Assembly: GCF_000472525.1 (NCBI RefSeq)
Contig: NZ_AWZT01000002.1
Location: forward strand, 204,359 to 268,358
Direction of reading: 5' to 3'
DNA: 64,000 bases
Origin: Paraburkholderia dilworthii
Lineage (GTDB): Bacteria; Pseudomonadota; Gammaproteobacteria; Burkholderiales; Burkholderiaceae
Positions 8,883 to 18,103 of the stretch are shown one piece after another. A program made the translations under genes and the position numbers. The first letter of the stretch is position 1. Each line of letters begins with the position of its first letter. The notes below the pieces were generated by a model, which worked only from the letters and a program-made list of their open reading frames with translations, was not told the DNA's origin and made no database searches.

Positions 8883-10262
8883 ATGCTCGCCGACGTACGG
8901 AAAATCGCCGGACTCGCGTGGCCCGTGCTGATCGGCCAACTCGCGATCATCGCTTTCGGCGTGATCGATACGGCGATGGTGGGGCGTTACTCGGCCGTCG
9001 ATCTAGCTGCGCTGGGCCTCGGCTCGTCGATCTATATTTCGGTCTATATCGGCTTGACCGGCATTCTCACGGCGCTGCAACCGATCACCGCGCAACTGTA
9101 CGGCGCACGCCGCTATGGGGAGATCGGCGAGGAGGTCCGGCAAGCGTTATGGCTCGCACTGGCGCTCACGGTGATCGGCTTCCTGATCCTGTTCTTCCCC
9201 GGCCATCTGCTGCAACTCGCGCGCGTGCCCGCTGCGCTGCACGAGCGGACGGTGTCGTATCTGCGGATACTCGCGTTCGGCCTGCCTGCGGGCCTTGTGT
9301 TTCGCGTCTACGGTTCGATCAGCAATGCAGTCGGCAAGCCGCGACTCGTGATGATTTTGCAGATCGGCGCGCTGTTGCTGAAGGTGCCGCTCAATACGTG
9401 GTTCATTTTCGGCGGATTTGGTGTCCCGGCGCTGGGCGGTCCCGGCTGCGCGCTTGCGAGCACCTTGATCAACTGGGGGCTCGCGCTCGTGGGCATGTTG
9501 CTGCTCACGCGCGTCGACGTCTTCACGCCGTTTGCGATCTTCAAGCGCTTCTGCTGGCCGGTGTGGCAGCGTCAGGCCGCGCAGTTGCGCCTCGGCATTC
9601 CGATGGGGCTGTCGTATCTGATCGAAGTCACTTCGTACACCTTCATGGCGCTCTTCATCGCGCGCTTTGGCACCACGACGCTCGCCGGGCATCAGATCGC
9701 CGGCAACATCGGTGCGGTGTTGTATATGACGCCGCTGTCGATCGGCATCGCTTCGTCGACGTTGGTCGCTCAGGCGCTCGGCGCGCATCGTCCCGAAGCT
9801 GCGCGCACGCTGTCACGCCACGGAATCATGATGGCCGTCGCCCTCGCCTGCTGTTACGGCGCGGTGCTGCTGGTGCTGCGGCCGTATGTGATCGAAGGCT
9901 ATACGCCGAACGCGCAAGTGGTGGCGGCGGCGATGCCGCTTGTACTGATCGTCGTCGGCTATCACCTGTTCGATGCGTTGCAGATCACCACCGCGTTCGT
10001 GTTGCGCGCCTACAAGGTCGCCGTCGTGCCGACCGCGATTTACGCGGTCGCGCTGTGGGGTGTGGGTCTAGGTGGCGGTTATCTACTAGGCTTCAATGTG
10101 ACCGGCGCGATCCCGTCATGGCTGACGGGAGCACGCGGCTTCTGGGTAGCGAATACCGCAAGTCTCGCAATTGCCGGCGTCGGCCTGCTGGTTTACTGGC
10201 GCGTGGTGAGCAAACGGCACATGCGCGCGAGTGCGGCGCTGCGAACGGATGGCACGGCTTGA
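8883..10262 (+). CDS. MATE-family efflux transporter (NorM-like)
   Basis: A 459-residue, 12-helix inner-membrane antiporter. The N-terminal segment LAWPVLIGQLAIIAFGVIDT and the matching second-half segment LRLGIPMGLSYLIEV show the internal pseudo-repeat of MATE proteins. The helix containing ALGLGSSIY is also typical. These exporters expel cationic drugs in exchange for sodium or protons. It begins two bases after the glycosyltransferase stop, so the pair is probably co-transcribed. A functional link between them is not obvious. Confidence 0.9.
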   Translation: MLADVRKIAGLAWPVLIGQLAIIAFGVIDTAMVGRYSAVDLAALGLGSSIYISVYIGLTGILTALQPITAQLYGARRYGEIGEEVRQALWLALALTVIGFLILFFPGHLLQLARVPAALHERTVSYLRILAFGLPAGLVFRVYGSISNAVGKPRLVMILQIGALLLKVPLNTWFIFGGFGVPALGGPGCALASTLINWGLALVGMLLLTRVDVFTPFAIFKRFCWPVWQRQAAQLRLGIPMGLSYLIEVTSYTFMALFIARFGTTTLAGHQIAGNIGAVLYMTPLSIGIASSTLVAQALGAHRPEAARTLSRHGIMMAVALACCYGAVLLVLRPYVIEGYTPNAQVVAAAMPLVLIVVGYHLFDALQITTAFVLRAYKVAVVPTAIYAVALWGVGLGGGYLLGFNVTGAIPSWLTGARGFWVANTASLAIAGVGLLVYWRVVSKRHMRASAALRTDGTA

Positions 10263-10441
10263 CGCTGAGGCTAAAGGCGGACGCGCCATCGCTTGACGGC
10301 ACAGCTGCACGCTCATGCCACCGCTTGACGCCACAGTTGCACGCCTCCGCCCCACCGTTCGGCGCTTAGATCTGCCTCTTACACAAGGACCGCCGGCGCT
10401 GAAACCGCGCAGACAAGCAACGCGCGTGGCCGAGCTGCTGC

Positions 10442-10879
10442 TCAGGCCTCCCGCACAACCTCCGCAGCCGTTTCTGACTGCGTCTCTTTCGATGCCTGAT
10501 CGTGACGCTCGAAGATCTCGCGTGCCGCGAACAGCGCATTCAACGCTGCCGGAAAGCCGGCATACAGCGCCATCTGCATGAAGACCTCGACGATTTCCTC
10601 GCGCGTGCAGCCGACGTTCAGCGCCGCTTCGATATGCACCCTCAACTGCGGCTGCGCGCAGCCGAGCGTTGCGAGCGAAGCAATGGTGGCGATTTCCCGC
10701 GCGCGCAGGTCGAGGTGCGGACGGCTGTAAATATCGCCGAAGCCAAATTCGATCAGTAGACGCCCGAAGTCCGGCGCAATCGGCGCAAGCGCGGCGATCA
10801 CCTGCTCGCCGGCCGAGCCGTCGATTTCCCTCAGTTTGTTCCAGCCTTGCGTGTAGCGGTCGTTTTGTGCGTGGTCCAT
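10442..10879 (-). CDS. Carboxymuconolactone decarboxylase (CMD) family protein
   Basis: A 145-residue protein with the CMD/AhpD fold signatures LDLRAREIATIASLATLG and HIEAALNVGCTREEI. It lacks the CxxC pair of AhpD-type peroxidases, so a role like gamma-carboxymuconolactone decarboxylase or a related small-molecule enzyme is more likely. A good ribosome site (AAAGGGA) precedes its ATG. That start lies inside the end of the upstream merR gene, with an overlap of 49 bases. The regulator therefore probably controls this enzyme. Confidence 0.85.
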   Translation of the reverse strand: MDHAQNDRYTQGWNKLREIDGSAGEQVIAALAPIAPDFGRLLIEFGFGDIYSRPHLDLRAREIATIASLATLGCAQPQLRVHIEAALNVGCTREEIVEVFMQMALYAGFPAALNALFAAREIFERHDQASKETQSETAAEVVREA

Positions 10880-11328
10880 GATGAATCCCTTTCCGAGTGT
10901 GAGAACGATGTGTCGTCAATCTGTCGTGCCTGACTATCCGCCGCGGGCGCCAGCCCAGCCGCTTCGCCTTCGTAATACGCGATCTTGTCGATGATCGCGC
11001 CAAGGTTGGTCTGCAACTCGGCGATGCGCGCCAGAACCGCATCGCGATGCGCCACCAGCATGTCGCGGCGCGCCCCGATCGTATGCTGACCCTCGGCACG
11101 CAGCGCCGCAAAGGCCTGCATGCCGGCGATCGGCATGCCGGTGGCTTTCAGGCGCATCACGAATTGCAGCCAGTCGAGGTCGGCCGGCGAATACAGGCGA
11201 TGCCCCGCCTGCGTGCGGCCGACCGCGCGAATCAGCCGGGCCTGCTCGTAGTAGCGCAGCGTGTGCGTGGAGACGCCGATGGTGTCGGCGACCTGCCCGA
11301 TAGTGAGTGCGTTCGACGTTTTCGACAT
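10831..11328 (-). CDS. MerR-family transcriptional regulator
   Basis: A 165-residue regulator. Its winged helix-turn-helix contains TIGVSTHTLRYYEQARLI and AGHRLYSPADLDWLQF (residues 11-65), followed by a dimerisation helix around 80-120 and a polar tail. The tail region is the part that overlaps the CMD gene in another frame. No cysteine-based metal site is visible. A near-perfect dyad lies about 20 bases upstream inside its own promoter region, which fits MerR autoregulation. Confidence 0.92.
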   Translation of the reverse strand: MSKTSNALTIGQVADTIGVSTHTLRYYEQARLIRAVGRTQAGHRLYSPADLDWLQFVMRLKATGMPIAGMQAFAALRAEGQHTIGARRDMLVAHRDAVLARIAELQTNLGAIIDKIAYYEGEAAGLAPAADSQARQIDDTSFSHSERDSSWTTHKTTATRKAGTN

Positions 11329-11346
11329 GACAGGACTCAGGTTAGG

Positions 11347-11366
11347 ACTTCGAGTGCACTCTAAGT
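11347..11366. promoter_or_regulatory. MerR operator and promoter of the merR-CMD operon
   Basis: The 20-base dyad ACTTCGAGTGCACTCTAAGT has one mismatched pair. Read on the minus strand it overlaps a -35-like TTGACT and precedes a possible -10 TAACCT, the layout of a MerR-regulated promoter with a long spacer. Confidence 0.65.
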
Positions 11367-11622
11367 CAAGTACGCTGTGCTGTCATTTCTCACGCGACCT
11401 CGCGGTTGCGGCGATGCGAGCAATCGGCTCACAACCGCCTTATTGCCGGGCAAAAGGTTTAAAGATTGTTCGCAGCGATTTACTTGCCATCAATCGGTCG
11501 GTATAAATCGTCGGCGGTTGCAAATAAGGGCGCGCATTTGTCCTATGCTTAAGCGCAGCGCCTGCTGCCACCTTGCGTCGTCCGTTCCCGGCTAACTTTT
11601 TGCCCTCAATGGAGTGCTTGCC

Positions 11623-12213
11623 ATGCTGAAAAAGCTTGTGATGCTTTGCGTTGCCCTGGCGTTGTCGCTGTCGGCTGGATTTGCGGCGGCAGTCGAAGTG
11701 AATTCCGCCGATCAGGCCGCGCTCGAATCGGTCAAGGGCATCGGGCCCGCGCATGCAAAGGCGATCATCGAAGAACGCACGAAGAACGGTCCGTTCAAGG
11801 ACGCCGACGATCTGGCCACGCGCGTCAAAGGCATTGGCAACAAGTCGGTCGTGAACCTCGAAGCGGCGGGCTTGACGATCAACGGCTCGTCCACGCCGCC
11901 AACGGGTGCGAAGCCCGCCACGAAGGCGCCGAGCACCGCCAGCACGAAGGCCGCGCCTGCGGCAACGCAGGCGACACCAGCCGCGCCCGCCGCGCCCGCC
12001 GAGGCATCGGGTACCAAGCCCTCGAAGTCATCGAAGAAGAAGGGCAAGGCCGCCGCGTCCGAAGCCGCAACGGCATCGGCGCCGGCTACAACCGCCGCGG
12101 CGCCCGCGGCCTCGGCAAGCGCGCCTGCCGATGCATCCGGCGCGAAGGCATCGAAGAAGAAAGCGAAAAAGAGCAAGGCTGCGTCCGCGGCGGCAGCTTC
12201 GGGCGGCGCTTGA
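11623..12213 (+). CDS. ComEA-like helix-hairpin-helix protein, exported, with Ala/Lys-rich tail
   Basis: A 196-residue protein. Residues 1-23 form a signal peptide ending AGFAAA. Residues 24-85 are a double helix-hairpin-helix domain (VNSADQAALESVKGIGPAHA, then VKGIGNKS), as in ComEA, which binds DNA in the periplasm during uptake. The last 100 residues are low-complexity Ala/Pro/Ser/Lys with repeated lysine clusters, reminiscent of histone H1-like tails. ATG 11623 is chosen because GGAG lies 8 bases upstream. A competence role is possible but unproven; many genomes carry such short ComEA paralogs. Confidence 0.85.
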   Translation: MLKKLVMLCVALALSLSAGFAAAVEVNSADQAALESVKGIGPAHAKAIIEERTKNGPFKDADDLATRVKGIGNKSVVNLEAAGLTINGSSTPPTGAKPATKAPSTASTKAAPAATQATPAAPAAPAEASGTKPSKSSKKKGKAAASEAATASAPATTAAAPAASASAPADASGAKASKKKAKKSKAASAAAASGGA

Positions 12214-12446
12214 GCGGACTTGCGCCTGAGAACTGACGTAAGCGCACTCTGTCCGAGAGGATTCACTCACCAGCAAGGTCGAGCGCCCGAAGCAAGGTTC
12301 GCCGTGCAATCACCGCCTAGCGGGCGCGTGACCAGCATATCGGCAACGCCCTTGCCGGGCGCCTTCCTTTCCACGACGCCGCGCAGCCGCGCGGCGCATC
12401 ACCCGCCGGCTCGTCATCGACGTGTCGGCATTCAAGAGAGACCGTC

Positions 12447-12875
12447 ATGAGCCTACTCGACACCCTCGGTTCCCTGGTCGGCAAAACGCCCGAAGGCGGC
12501 GGCCAGCAAGCGCTGGTCGCAGCCGCACTCGAATTCGTCAATAGCCAGCCGGGCGGCCTGAACGGCTTGATCCAGCGCTTTCAGGAAAAAGGCCTCGGCG
12601 ACGTCGTGTCGTCATGGGTCAGCAATGGCGAGAACCAGCCGATTGCAGCCGACGCGCTGCATAGCGTGCTCGGTTCCGAAGCCGTTACCGGTCTTGCAGC
12701 GAAAGCCGGCGTGCAACCGGACCAGGTCACGGGCCTGCTCTCGCAGATCCTGCCGCACGTCGTCAACGCCGCGACCCCGGACGGCGAAGTGCCGGCCGAA
12801 GGCAAGCTGAACGCGACCACCGTGCTCGGCGCGCTCGGCGGCCTATCCGCGCTGTTTGGCAAAGGCACTGCGTAA
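12447..12875 (+). CDS. YidB-family (DUF937) protein
   Basis: A 142-residue cytoplasmic protein of the YidB/DUF937 family, recognised by the N-terminal MSLLDTLGSLVGK and the paired motifs LGSEAVTGLAAKAGVQPDQV and LLSQILPHVVNAATPDG. The central helical repeats are typical. The function of the family is not established. The ribosome sequence AGAGA precedes the ATG. The gene stands alone between the HHH protein and a bidirectional terminator. Confidence 0.85.
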   Translation: MSLLDTLGSLVGKTPEGGGQQALVAAALEFVNSQPGGLNGLIQRFQEKGLGDVVSSWVSNGENQPIAADALHSVLGSEAVTGLAAKAGVQPDQVTGLLSQILPHVVNAATPDGEVPAEGKLNATTVLGALGGLSALFGKGTA

Positions 12876-12932
12876 GCGGCCAGAGCGACTCAAGCGGCGC
12901 CTCGTCGGCCCATTCATCGGGCAAAAAAAAAG

Positions 12933-12962
12933 CGGCAACGAAGGTGACTTCGTTGCCGTTTT
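12933..12962. terminator. Bidirectional intrinsic terminator between yidB-like gene and clpB
   Basis: An 11-bp perfect stem (CGGCAACGAAG / CTTCGTTGCCG, GTGA loop). A run of nine A lies on its left (T-run for clpB, minus strand) and a short T-run on its right for the plus-strand gene. It should be stronger for clpB. Confidence 0.9.
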
Positions 12963-13001
12963 GCCATGTGCGCGAATTGGGGCTGGCGTGGCGCCGCACG
13001 C

Positions 13002-13092
13002 AATAATTGACGCCAATAATTAACGCCAATAATTGACGCCAATATGCGACGTCAACAAGTGACGTCAACACGTTACGTTAGCGCGCCGCGTC
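13002..13092. repeat. Degenerate 13-bp tandem repeat array
   Basis: Seven consecutive 13-base units, the first three almost identical (AATAATTGACGCC with one change) and the later ones drifting to AATATGCGACGTC, AACAAGTGACGTC and AACACGTTACGTT. The conserved core is the GACG(C/T)C end. It lies between the terminator and the 3' end of clpB. Confidence 0.85.
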
Positions 13093-13119
13093 AATCTCCC
13101 GCCCTAACGACGCGCGACG

Positions 13120-15717
13120 TCAATGCACCACGCGCTCGAACACCAGGTTGCCGTCTTCAAGTTCGACCGGAATGACGTCCTTCGGACCGAACTTGCCGGC
13201 CAGGATCAGTTTCGCGACCGGGTTCTCGATCTCCTGCTGGATCGCGCGCTTCAACGGCCGCGCGCCGAACAGCGGATCGTAGCCGACCTTGCCGACGTGC
13301 TCCAGCGCCTCGTCCGATACCACCAGTTGCATATCGAGCTTGGCAAGCCGCTCGTGCAGACGCTGCAACTGGATTCGCGCGATGGACTGCACGTTCGAAC
13401 GATCGAGCGCATGGAACACCACGACGTCGTCGATCCGGTTCAGGAACTCGGGCCGGAAGTGCAGCTTCACCTCTTCCCACACCGCGTCCTTCACCGCTTC
13501 CTGTGGCTCGCCGACCATCGACTGGATCACCTGCGAACCCAGGTTCGACGTCATCACGATCACCGTGTTCTTGAAGTCCACGGTACGGCCCTGGCCGTCG
13601 GTCATGCGGCCGTCGTCGAGCACTTGCAACAGCACGTTGAACACGTCCGGATGCGCCTTCTCGATTTCGTCGAGCAGGATCACGCTATACGGCTTGCGCC
13701 GCACGGCTTCCGTCAGATAACCGCCCTCTTCGTAGCCGACATATCCCGGCGGCGCGCCGATCAAACGCGCGACGCTATGCTTCTCCATGAACTCGCTCAT
13801 GTCGATGCGGATCAGGTGATCTTCCGAATCGAACAGGAACGCGGCCAGCGCCTTGCACAACTCGGTCTTACCGACGCCGGTCGGCCCGAGGAACAGGAAC
13901 GAACCGTATGGCCGGTTCGGGTCTGACAAGCCGGCCCGCGAGCGGCGGATCGCATCGGCCACCGCGCTGATCGCCTCATCCTGGCCGATCACGCGCTCAT
14001 GCAGTTTGTCTTCGATCTGCAGCAGTTTCTCGCGCTCGCCCTGCATCATGCGCGAAACCGGAATACCAGTGGAACGCGACACGACTTCCGCGATTTCCTC
14101 CGCGCCGACCTGCGTGCGCAACAGGCGCGGGCGCGTCGGATTGTTCTGCTCCTTCGCCTCGGCCTGCGTGACTTCCTTCAGTTGCGCCTCGAGACCCGGC
14201 AGCTTGCCGTACTGCAATTCGGCGACCTTCTCGAGCTTGCCTTCGCGCTGCAAGCGCGTGATTTCCGCGCGCGTCTTGTCGATCTCTTCCTTCAGTTGCG
14301 CGCTGCCCTGCACTGCGGCTTTTTCCGCAGTCCAGATTTCTTCGAGGTCCGAATATTCGCGATCGAGCCGCTCGATTTCTTCCTCGATCAGTTGCAGGCG
14401 CTTTTGCGACGCTTCGTCCTTCTCCTTCTTGACGGCTTCGCGTTCGATCTTCAGCTGGATCAAACGACGGTCGAGCCGGTCCATCTCTTCGGGCTTCGAG
14501 TCGATCTCCATCTTGATCTTCGACGCGGCTTCGTCGATCAGGTCGATTGCCTTATCCGGCAGGAAACGATCGGTGATGTAGCGGTGCGACAGTTCAGCCG
14601 CCGCGACAATCGCCGGGTCGGTGATGTCCACACCGTGATGCAGTTCGTACTTCTCCTGCAAGCCGCGCAGAATCGCAATCGTGGCTTCGACCGTTGGTTC
14701 GTCGACGAGCACTTTCTGGAAGCGGCGCTCCAGCGCGGCATCCTTTTCGATGTACTTGCGATATTCGTCGAGCGTGGTCGCGCCGACGCAATGCAACTCG
14801 CCGCGCGAAAGCGCCGGCTTCAGCATATTGCCCGCGTCCATCGCGCCTTCGGCCTTACCGGCGCCGACCATCGTATGAATTTCGTCGATGAAGACAATGG
14901 TCTGCCCTTCGTCTTTCGCGATGTCGTTCAGTACAGCCTTCAGACGCTCTTCAAACTCACCGCGATACTTGGCGCCCGCCAGCAATGCGGCCATGTCGAG
15001 CGAGAGCACGCGCTTGCCCTTGAGCGTTTCCGGCACTTCGCCGTTGACGATGCGCTGCGCGAGACCTTCGACGATCGCGGTCTTGCCCACGCCCGGCTCG
15101 CCGATCAGCACCGGATTGTTTTTGGTGCGGCGTTGGAGGATCTGGATGGAGCGGCGGATTTCGTCGTCACGGCCGATCACCGGGTCGAGCTTGCCGGCGC
15201 GCGCACGTTCGGTCAGATCGACGGTGTACTTCTTCAGCGCCTCGCGCTGGCTTTCGGCGTCCTGGCTGTGCACCTGCGAGCCGCCGCGCACGGCGGCAAT
15301 CGCGCTTTCGAGCGACTTGCGCGACAGGCCATGCTGACGCGCGACACGGCCGGCTTCCCCTTTATCGTCCGCGATCGCGAGCAGGAACATTTCGCTCGCG
15401 ATGAACGTGTCGTTGAGCTTTTGCGCTTCCTTGTCTGCCTGATTCAGCAAACCGGTGAGTTCGCGGCCGATCTGCACATTGCCGTCGGTGCCCTGAACTT
15501 GCGGCAGACGCGTGATGGCCTCGTCGAGCGCGGTTTGAAGCGCCTGAACATGCACGCCGGCGCGCGAAAGCAGCGAACGCGCGGAACCGTCCTGCTGCGC
15601 GACGAGCGCCGCGAGGACATGAACCGGTTCGATGTATTGATTGTCATGGCCGACCGCGAGACTCTGCGCGTCCGCCAGCGCTTCCTGGAATTTAGTGGTG
15701 AGTTTGTCGATTCTCAT
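13120..15717 (-). CDS. clpB: ClpB protein disaggregase
   Basis: An 865-residue Hsp100 chaperone that, with DnaK, extracts polypeptides from aggregates. It has an N-terminal double Clp-N domain (1-150) and a first AAA+ module with Walker [10 protein letters not shown] and Walker [11 protein letters not shown]. The coiled-coil middle domain that sets ClpB apart from ClpA spans about 405-525. The second AAA+ module has [10 protein letters not shown] and [10 protein letters not shown]. Length matches the family (857 in Escherichia coli). The AGGAGGT-like ribosome site GGAGGT precedes the ATG, and a sigma-32 promoter lies 29-56 bases upstream. Confidence 0.98.
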   Translation of the reverse strand: MRIDKLTTKFQEALADAQSLAVGHDNQYIEPVHVLAALVAQQDGSARSLLSRAGVHVQALQTALDEAITRLPQVQGTDGNVQIGRELTGLLNQADKEAQKLNDTFIASEMFLLAIADDKGEAGRVARQHGLSRKSLESAIAAVRGGSQVHSQDAESQREALKKYTVDLTERARAGKLDPVIGRDDEIRRSIQILQRRTKNNPVLIGEPGVGKTAIVEGLAQRIVNGEVPETLKGKRVLSLDMAALLAGAKYRGEFEERLKAVLNDIAKDEGQTIVFIDEIHTMVGAGKAEGAMDAGNMLKPALSRGELHCVGATTLDEYRKYIEKDAALERRFQKVLVDEPTVEATIAILRGLQEKYELHHGVDITDPAIVAAAELSHRYITDRFLPDKAIDLIDEAASKIKMEIDSKPEEMDRLDRRLIQLKIEREAVKKEKDEASQKRLQLIEEEIERLDREYSDLEEIWTAEKAAVQGSAQLKEEIDKTRAEITRLQREGKLEKVAELQYGKLPGLEAQLKEVTQAEAKEQNNPTRPRLLRTQVGAEEIAEVVSRSTGIPVSRMMQGEREKLLQIEDKLHERVIGQDEAISAVADAIRRSRAGLSDPNRPYGSFLFLGPTGVGKTELCKALAAFLFDSEDHLIRIDMSEFMEKHSVARLIGAPPGYVGYEEGGYLTEAVRRKPYSVILLDEIEKAHPDVFNVLLQVLDDGRMTDGQGRTVDFKNTVIVMTSNLGSQVIQSMVGEPQEAVKDAVWEEVKLHFRPEFLNRIDDVVVFHALDRSNVQSIARIQLQRLHERLAKLDMQLVVSDEALEHVGKVGYDPLFGARPLKRAIQQEIENPVAKLILAGKFGPKDVIPVELEDGNLVFERVVH

Positions 15718-15745
15718 GTGAGACCTCCAATTTCGATTATCACCA

Positions 15746-15773
15746 AAATGAGGCGTTTTATTCAGGTTTCAAG
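15746..15773 (-). promoter_or_regulatory. Sigma-32 (heat-shock) promoter of clpB
   Basis: Reading the minus strand, CTTGAAA is followed after 14 bases by CTCATTT. This closely matches the RpoH consensus CTTGAA-N13..15-CCCATNT and is correctly placed before clpB. Confidence 0.85.
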
Positions 15774-15850
15774 CGCTTTTTTGCCGTCCCGACGGAGTTT
15801 CGAACATCTAACGCGAAGAAAAAGTGCGTGACGGTGCCTCTCAGCTGAGC

Positions 15851-16351
15851 TCAGGCGATCGGCACCGGCTTGTCGCCCTCCGGCGCGGCGGGCATGACCG
15901 GAATGACGGTGCGTATGCCGAGCAACGCCGCCAGTGGGCCTTGGGGACCCGCAACGTCGCCGATCGTATGGCTATCGAGTTCCGTGAGAAAAGCGTGGCG
16001 CGCCGCTTCGAGTACATTGCGCAACCGGCACTGGGGCGTGATGACGCAGGCGCGGCGCTCGCCGTTCTGATCCGGCAGGCAGGCGACGAGCGCGAAGTCG
16101 TTTTCCGTCGCGCGCACGACCTCGCCGACGGTCAGCGCGCGCGTTCGCTCGGCAAGCCGCAAGCCGCCATTGCGACCGCGCACGGTATCCACCCAGCCGA
16201 GTTCGCTGAGTTGCTGCACCACTTTCATCAAGTGATTCTTGGAGACGCCGTACGCCTGCGAAATGTCCTGAATAGTCGATAAACCCTCGCCACGAACAGC
16301 GAGGTACAAAAGGACGCGCAGCGAATAGTCGGTGTAGTCGGTCAGTCTCAT
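15851..16351 (-). CDS. nsrR: Rrf2-family iron-sulfur regulator, NsrR-like
   Basis: A 166-residue Rrf2 protein starting MRLTDYTDYSLRVLLYLAVR, as in NsrR. The helix-turn-helix spans about 25-60. Three cysteines at positions 91, 102 and 108 are placed to hold the Fe-S cluster that senses nitric oxide. Only the IscR paralog shares this architecture, and the absence of isc genes nearby together with a divergent haemoglobin gene favours NsrR. It most likely represses nitric-oxide detoxification genes, including that neighbour. Confidence 0.85.
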   Translation of the reverse strand: MRLTDYTDYSLRVLLYLAVRGEGLSTIQDISQAYGVSKNHLMKVVQQLSELGWVDTVRGRNGGLRLAERTRALTVGEVVRATENDFALVACLPDQNGERRACVITPQCRLRNVLEAARHAFLTELDSHTIGDVAGPQGPLAALLGIRTVIPVMPAAPEGDKPVPIA

Positions 16352-16663
16352 AGGTGCAGTATCACGATGAACACAAGCCGCGATCCGTGGGATAACCGCG
16401 TCGATGCAAGGGTTGCCGGGGGCCGCTCGTTCGCCATAAGATGCAGAGCTGGCACATATTTAATTATGCTGCATGAGTGAGAGCGGGCCTTCGACGCCAA
16501 TGGTAACGTCTCCCGCCGCGCGCTTTCACATGAAAAGCGCGCTATTTTCCGCGCAGTTCTGCCGGGCAGTTTGCCGGACTGGCCGGATCTGTGACCGTTC
16601 GTGACGGTCTGTGGCGCGCTGTGGCAAGGCGCGAACAGATCGTCGCATATTTCTGGAATCAGC
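16352..16663. promoter_or_regulatory. Divergent control region between nsrR and truncated haemoglobin
   Basis: About 310 bases without a gene. An AT-rich patch at 16440-16480 contains the imperfect dyad GCACATATTTAATTATGC flanked by ATGCAG and CTGCAT. This resembles the AT-rich inverted repeats bound by NsrR, but only about half of the consensus positions match. Both promoters must lie here. Confidence 0.4.
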
Positions 16664-17206
16664 ATGAAGCCTTCTTTTCCCGCCGCACCGCTTGTCGAGC
16701 GCGCCTCCGAGCCTACCGAAGCTAATATCCGGGAGCTCGTGTACGGGTTCTACGATCGGGTGCGCGCCGACCCGCTGCTCGGACCGGTTTTCGATGCGAC
16801 GCTCGCCGGCCGCTGGGACGATCATCTGCCGAAAATGTGTACGTTCTGGGCGAGTCTCGTGCTGGGCGCGAAGCAATATCGGGGCAACGTGCAGCAGGCG
16901 CATCAGCCGCTCGAGGGAATCGAGCCGCAGCATTTCAGCCGCTGGCTGTATCTGTTTCTCGACACTGTCGAGTCGCGTTATGAGCCGGCCGCAGCGGTCC
17001 GCTTCATGGAACCGGCGCTGCGTATCGCGCAGAGCTTGCAGTTGAGCCGCTTTGGTTGGGATTATAAGATTCCGGCCGAACAGCAGGCTTTGCTTGAGCG
17101 TGTGGCGCCGAAACGCGCGCCTCGCGACGATGAGCCCCAGCTTCCGGCACGGCCCGCCGGGGAGCCGTTTCCGGCGCGTATTATCGGGCGGGGGCGCGAC
17201 GAGTGA
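16664..17206 (+). CDS. Group III truncated haemoglobin
   Basis: A 180-residue globin of the truncated 2-on-2 type, group III. Recognisable elements are the B-helix VYGFYDRVRADPLLGPVF with the distal Tyr, the CD/E segment DDHLPKMCTFWASLVLG, and the proximal histidine region around QQAHQPLEGI and HFSRWLYLF. Family members bind O2 and NO in the cytoplasm and are often induced by nitrosative stress. A C-terminal extension of about 40 residues is low-complexity. Divergence from an NsrR-like regulator supports a role in NO detoxification. Confidence 0.85.
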   Translation: MKPSFPAAPLVERASEPTEANIRELVYGFYDRVRADPLLGPVFDATLAGRWDDHLPKMCTFWASLVLGAKQYRGNVQQAHQPLEGIEPQHFSRWLYLFLDTVESRYEPAAAVRFMEPALRIAQSLQLSRFGWDYKIPAEQQALLERVAPKRAPRDDEPQLPARPAGEPFPARIIGRGRDE

Positions 17207-17327
17207 CGATGCGGCGCTTGCGGGTGATCTCGGGGATGTCCGGCTTGTTTTGGCTTGCCGCACTAGGCGCGGCAAGCAGCGGAAACAGTGCGAACCGGCG
17301 ACAAGCGAGAACAAACGCGGCAGACGC

Positions 17328-17804
17328 TTACTCCGAAACACCGTTCCCCGATTCGATGCCCCATCGCGCGAGTGCGGCATCGTCGGTCACGCGGGCATCG
17401 ACCCAACGCTCGCCTGCGTCGGTTTTCTCCTTCTTCCAGAACGGCGCCTGGGTCTTCAGATAGTCCATCACGAATTCACACGACGCAAACGCATCCCCGC
17501 GATGCGCAGCCGTGGTCGCCACCAGCACGATCTGATCGAGCGGATAAAGTTTGCCCACGCGATGGACGATCAGCACCTCGATGCCCGGCCAGCGCTGCCG
17601 TGCGGTTTCCACAATCCCTTCCAGCGACTTCTCGGTCATGCCGGGATAATGCTCGAGCTCCATTGCCTCGACAGCGCTGCCCTCGTTCAGATCGCGCACC
17701 GTGCCGACGAAGCACGCCACCGCGCCGATCTTCGGATTGCGCGCGCGCAGCGCGGCGACCTCCGCGGTAAGGTCGAAATCTGCAGTCTGGACACGTACGG
17801 GCAT
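17328..17804 (-). CDS. moaE: Molybdopterin synthase catalytic subunit
   Basis: A 158-residue large subunit of molybdopterin synthase, which inserts two sulfurs into cyclic pyranopterin monophosphate using MoaD thiocarboxylate. The start MPVRVQTADFDL and motifs FVGTVRDLNEG, HRVGKL and the active-site lysine region APFWKKE (about 130-137) are all present. The ATG at 17804 is chosen; upstream codons lie within the adjacent moaD region. It follows moaD by 17 bases, and the order moeA-moaD-moaE suggests one operon. Confidence 0.95.
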   Translation of the reverse strand: MPVRVQTADFDLTAEVAALRARNPKIGAVACFVGTVRDLNEGSAVEAMELEHYPGMTEKSLEGIVETARQRWPGIEVLIVHRVGKLYPLDQIVLVATTAAHRGDAFASCEFVMDYLKTQAPFWKKEKTDAGERWVDARVTDDAALARWGIESGNGVSE

Positions 17805-17821
17805 GGCGGGCTCCTTGCGGT

Positions 17822-18079
17822 TCAACCGCCTGTCACGGGTGGAAAAAAGGCGACCTCGCAACCCTCGGTGATTCTCGTGCCGGCGTCCGTTATTACGTGA
17901 TTGCATGCCATGCGCAGCGCGCGGCCTTCGGCGAGCGTGTCGGCCCAGATGCCGCCGCGCACGCGCAGCCACGCGCGCACGTCGCCGACGGTGGCGACGC
18001 CCTCGGGCACCTCGACCGTTTCGTCGGCCAGATCGAGCGCTTCGCGCACGCTCGCAAAATATCGGAGTTGAATCTTCAT
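17822..18079 (-). CDS. moaD: Molybdopterin synthase sulfur carrier subunit
   Basis: An 85-residue ubiquitin-like carrier. It ends FFPPVTGG; the C-terminal Gly-Gly is the site of adenylation by MoeB and thiocarboxylation. The N-terminal strand MKIQLRYFASVREAL is typical. It partners with the adjacent MoaE. Only 24 bases separate it from moeA upstream. Confidence 0.95.
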   Translation of the reverse strand: MKIQLRYFASVREALDLADETVEVPEGVATVGDVRAWLRVRGGIWADTLAEGRALRMACNHVITDAGTRITEGCEVAFFPPVTGG

Positions 18080-18103
18080 GGGATGCCGCCGGCGTTGCCG
18101 GCC

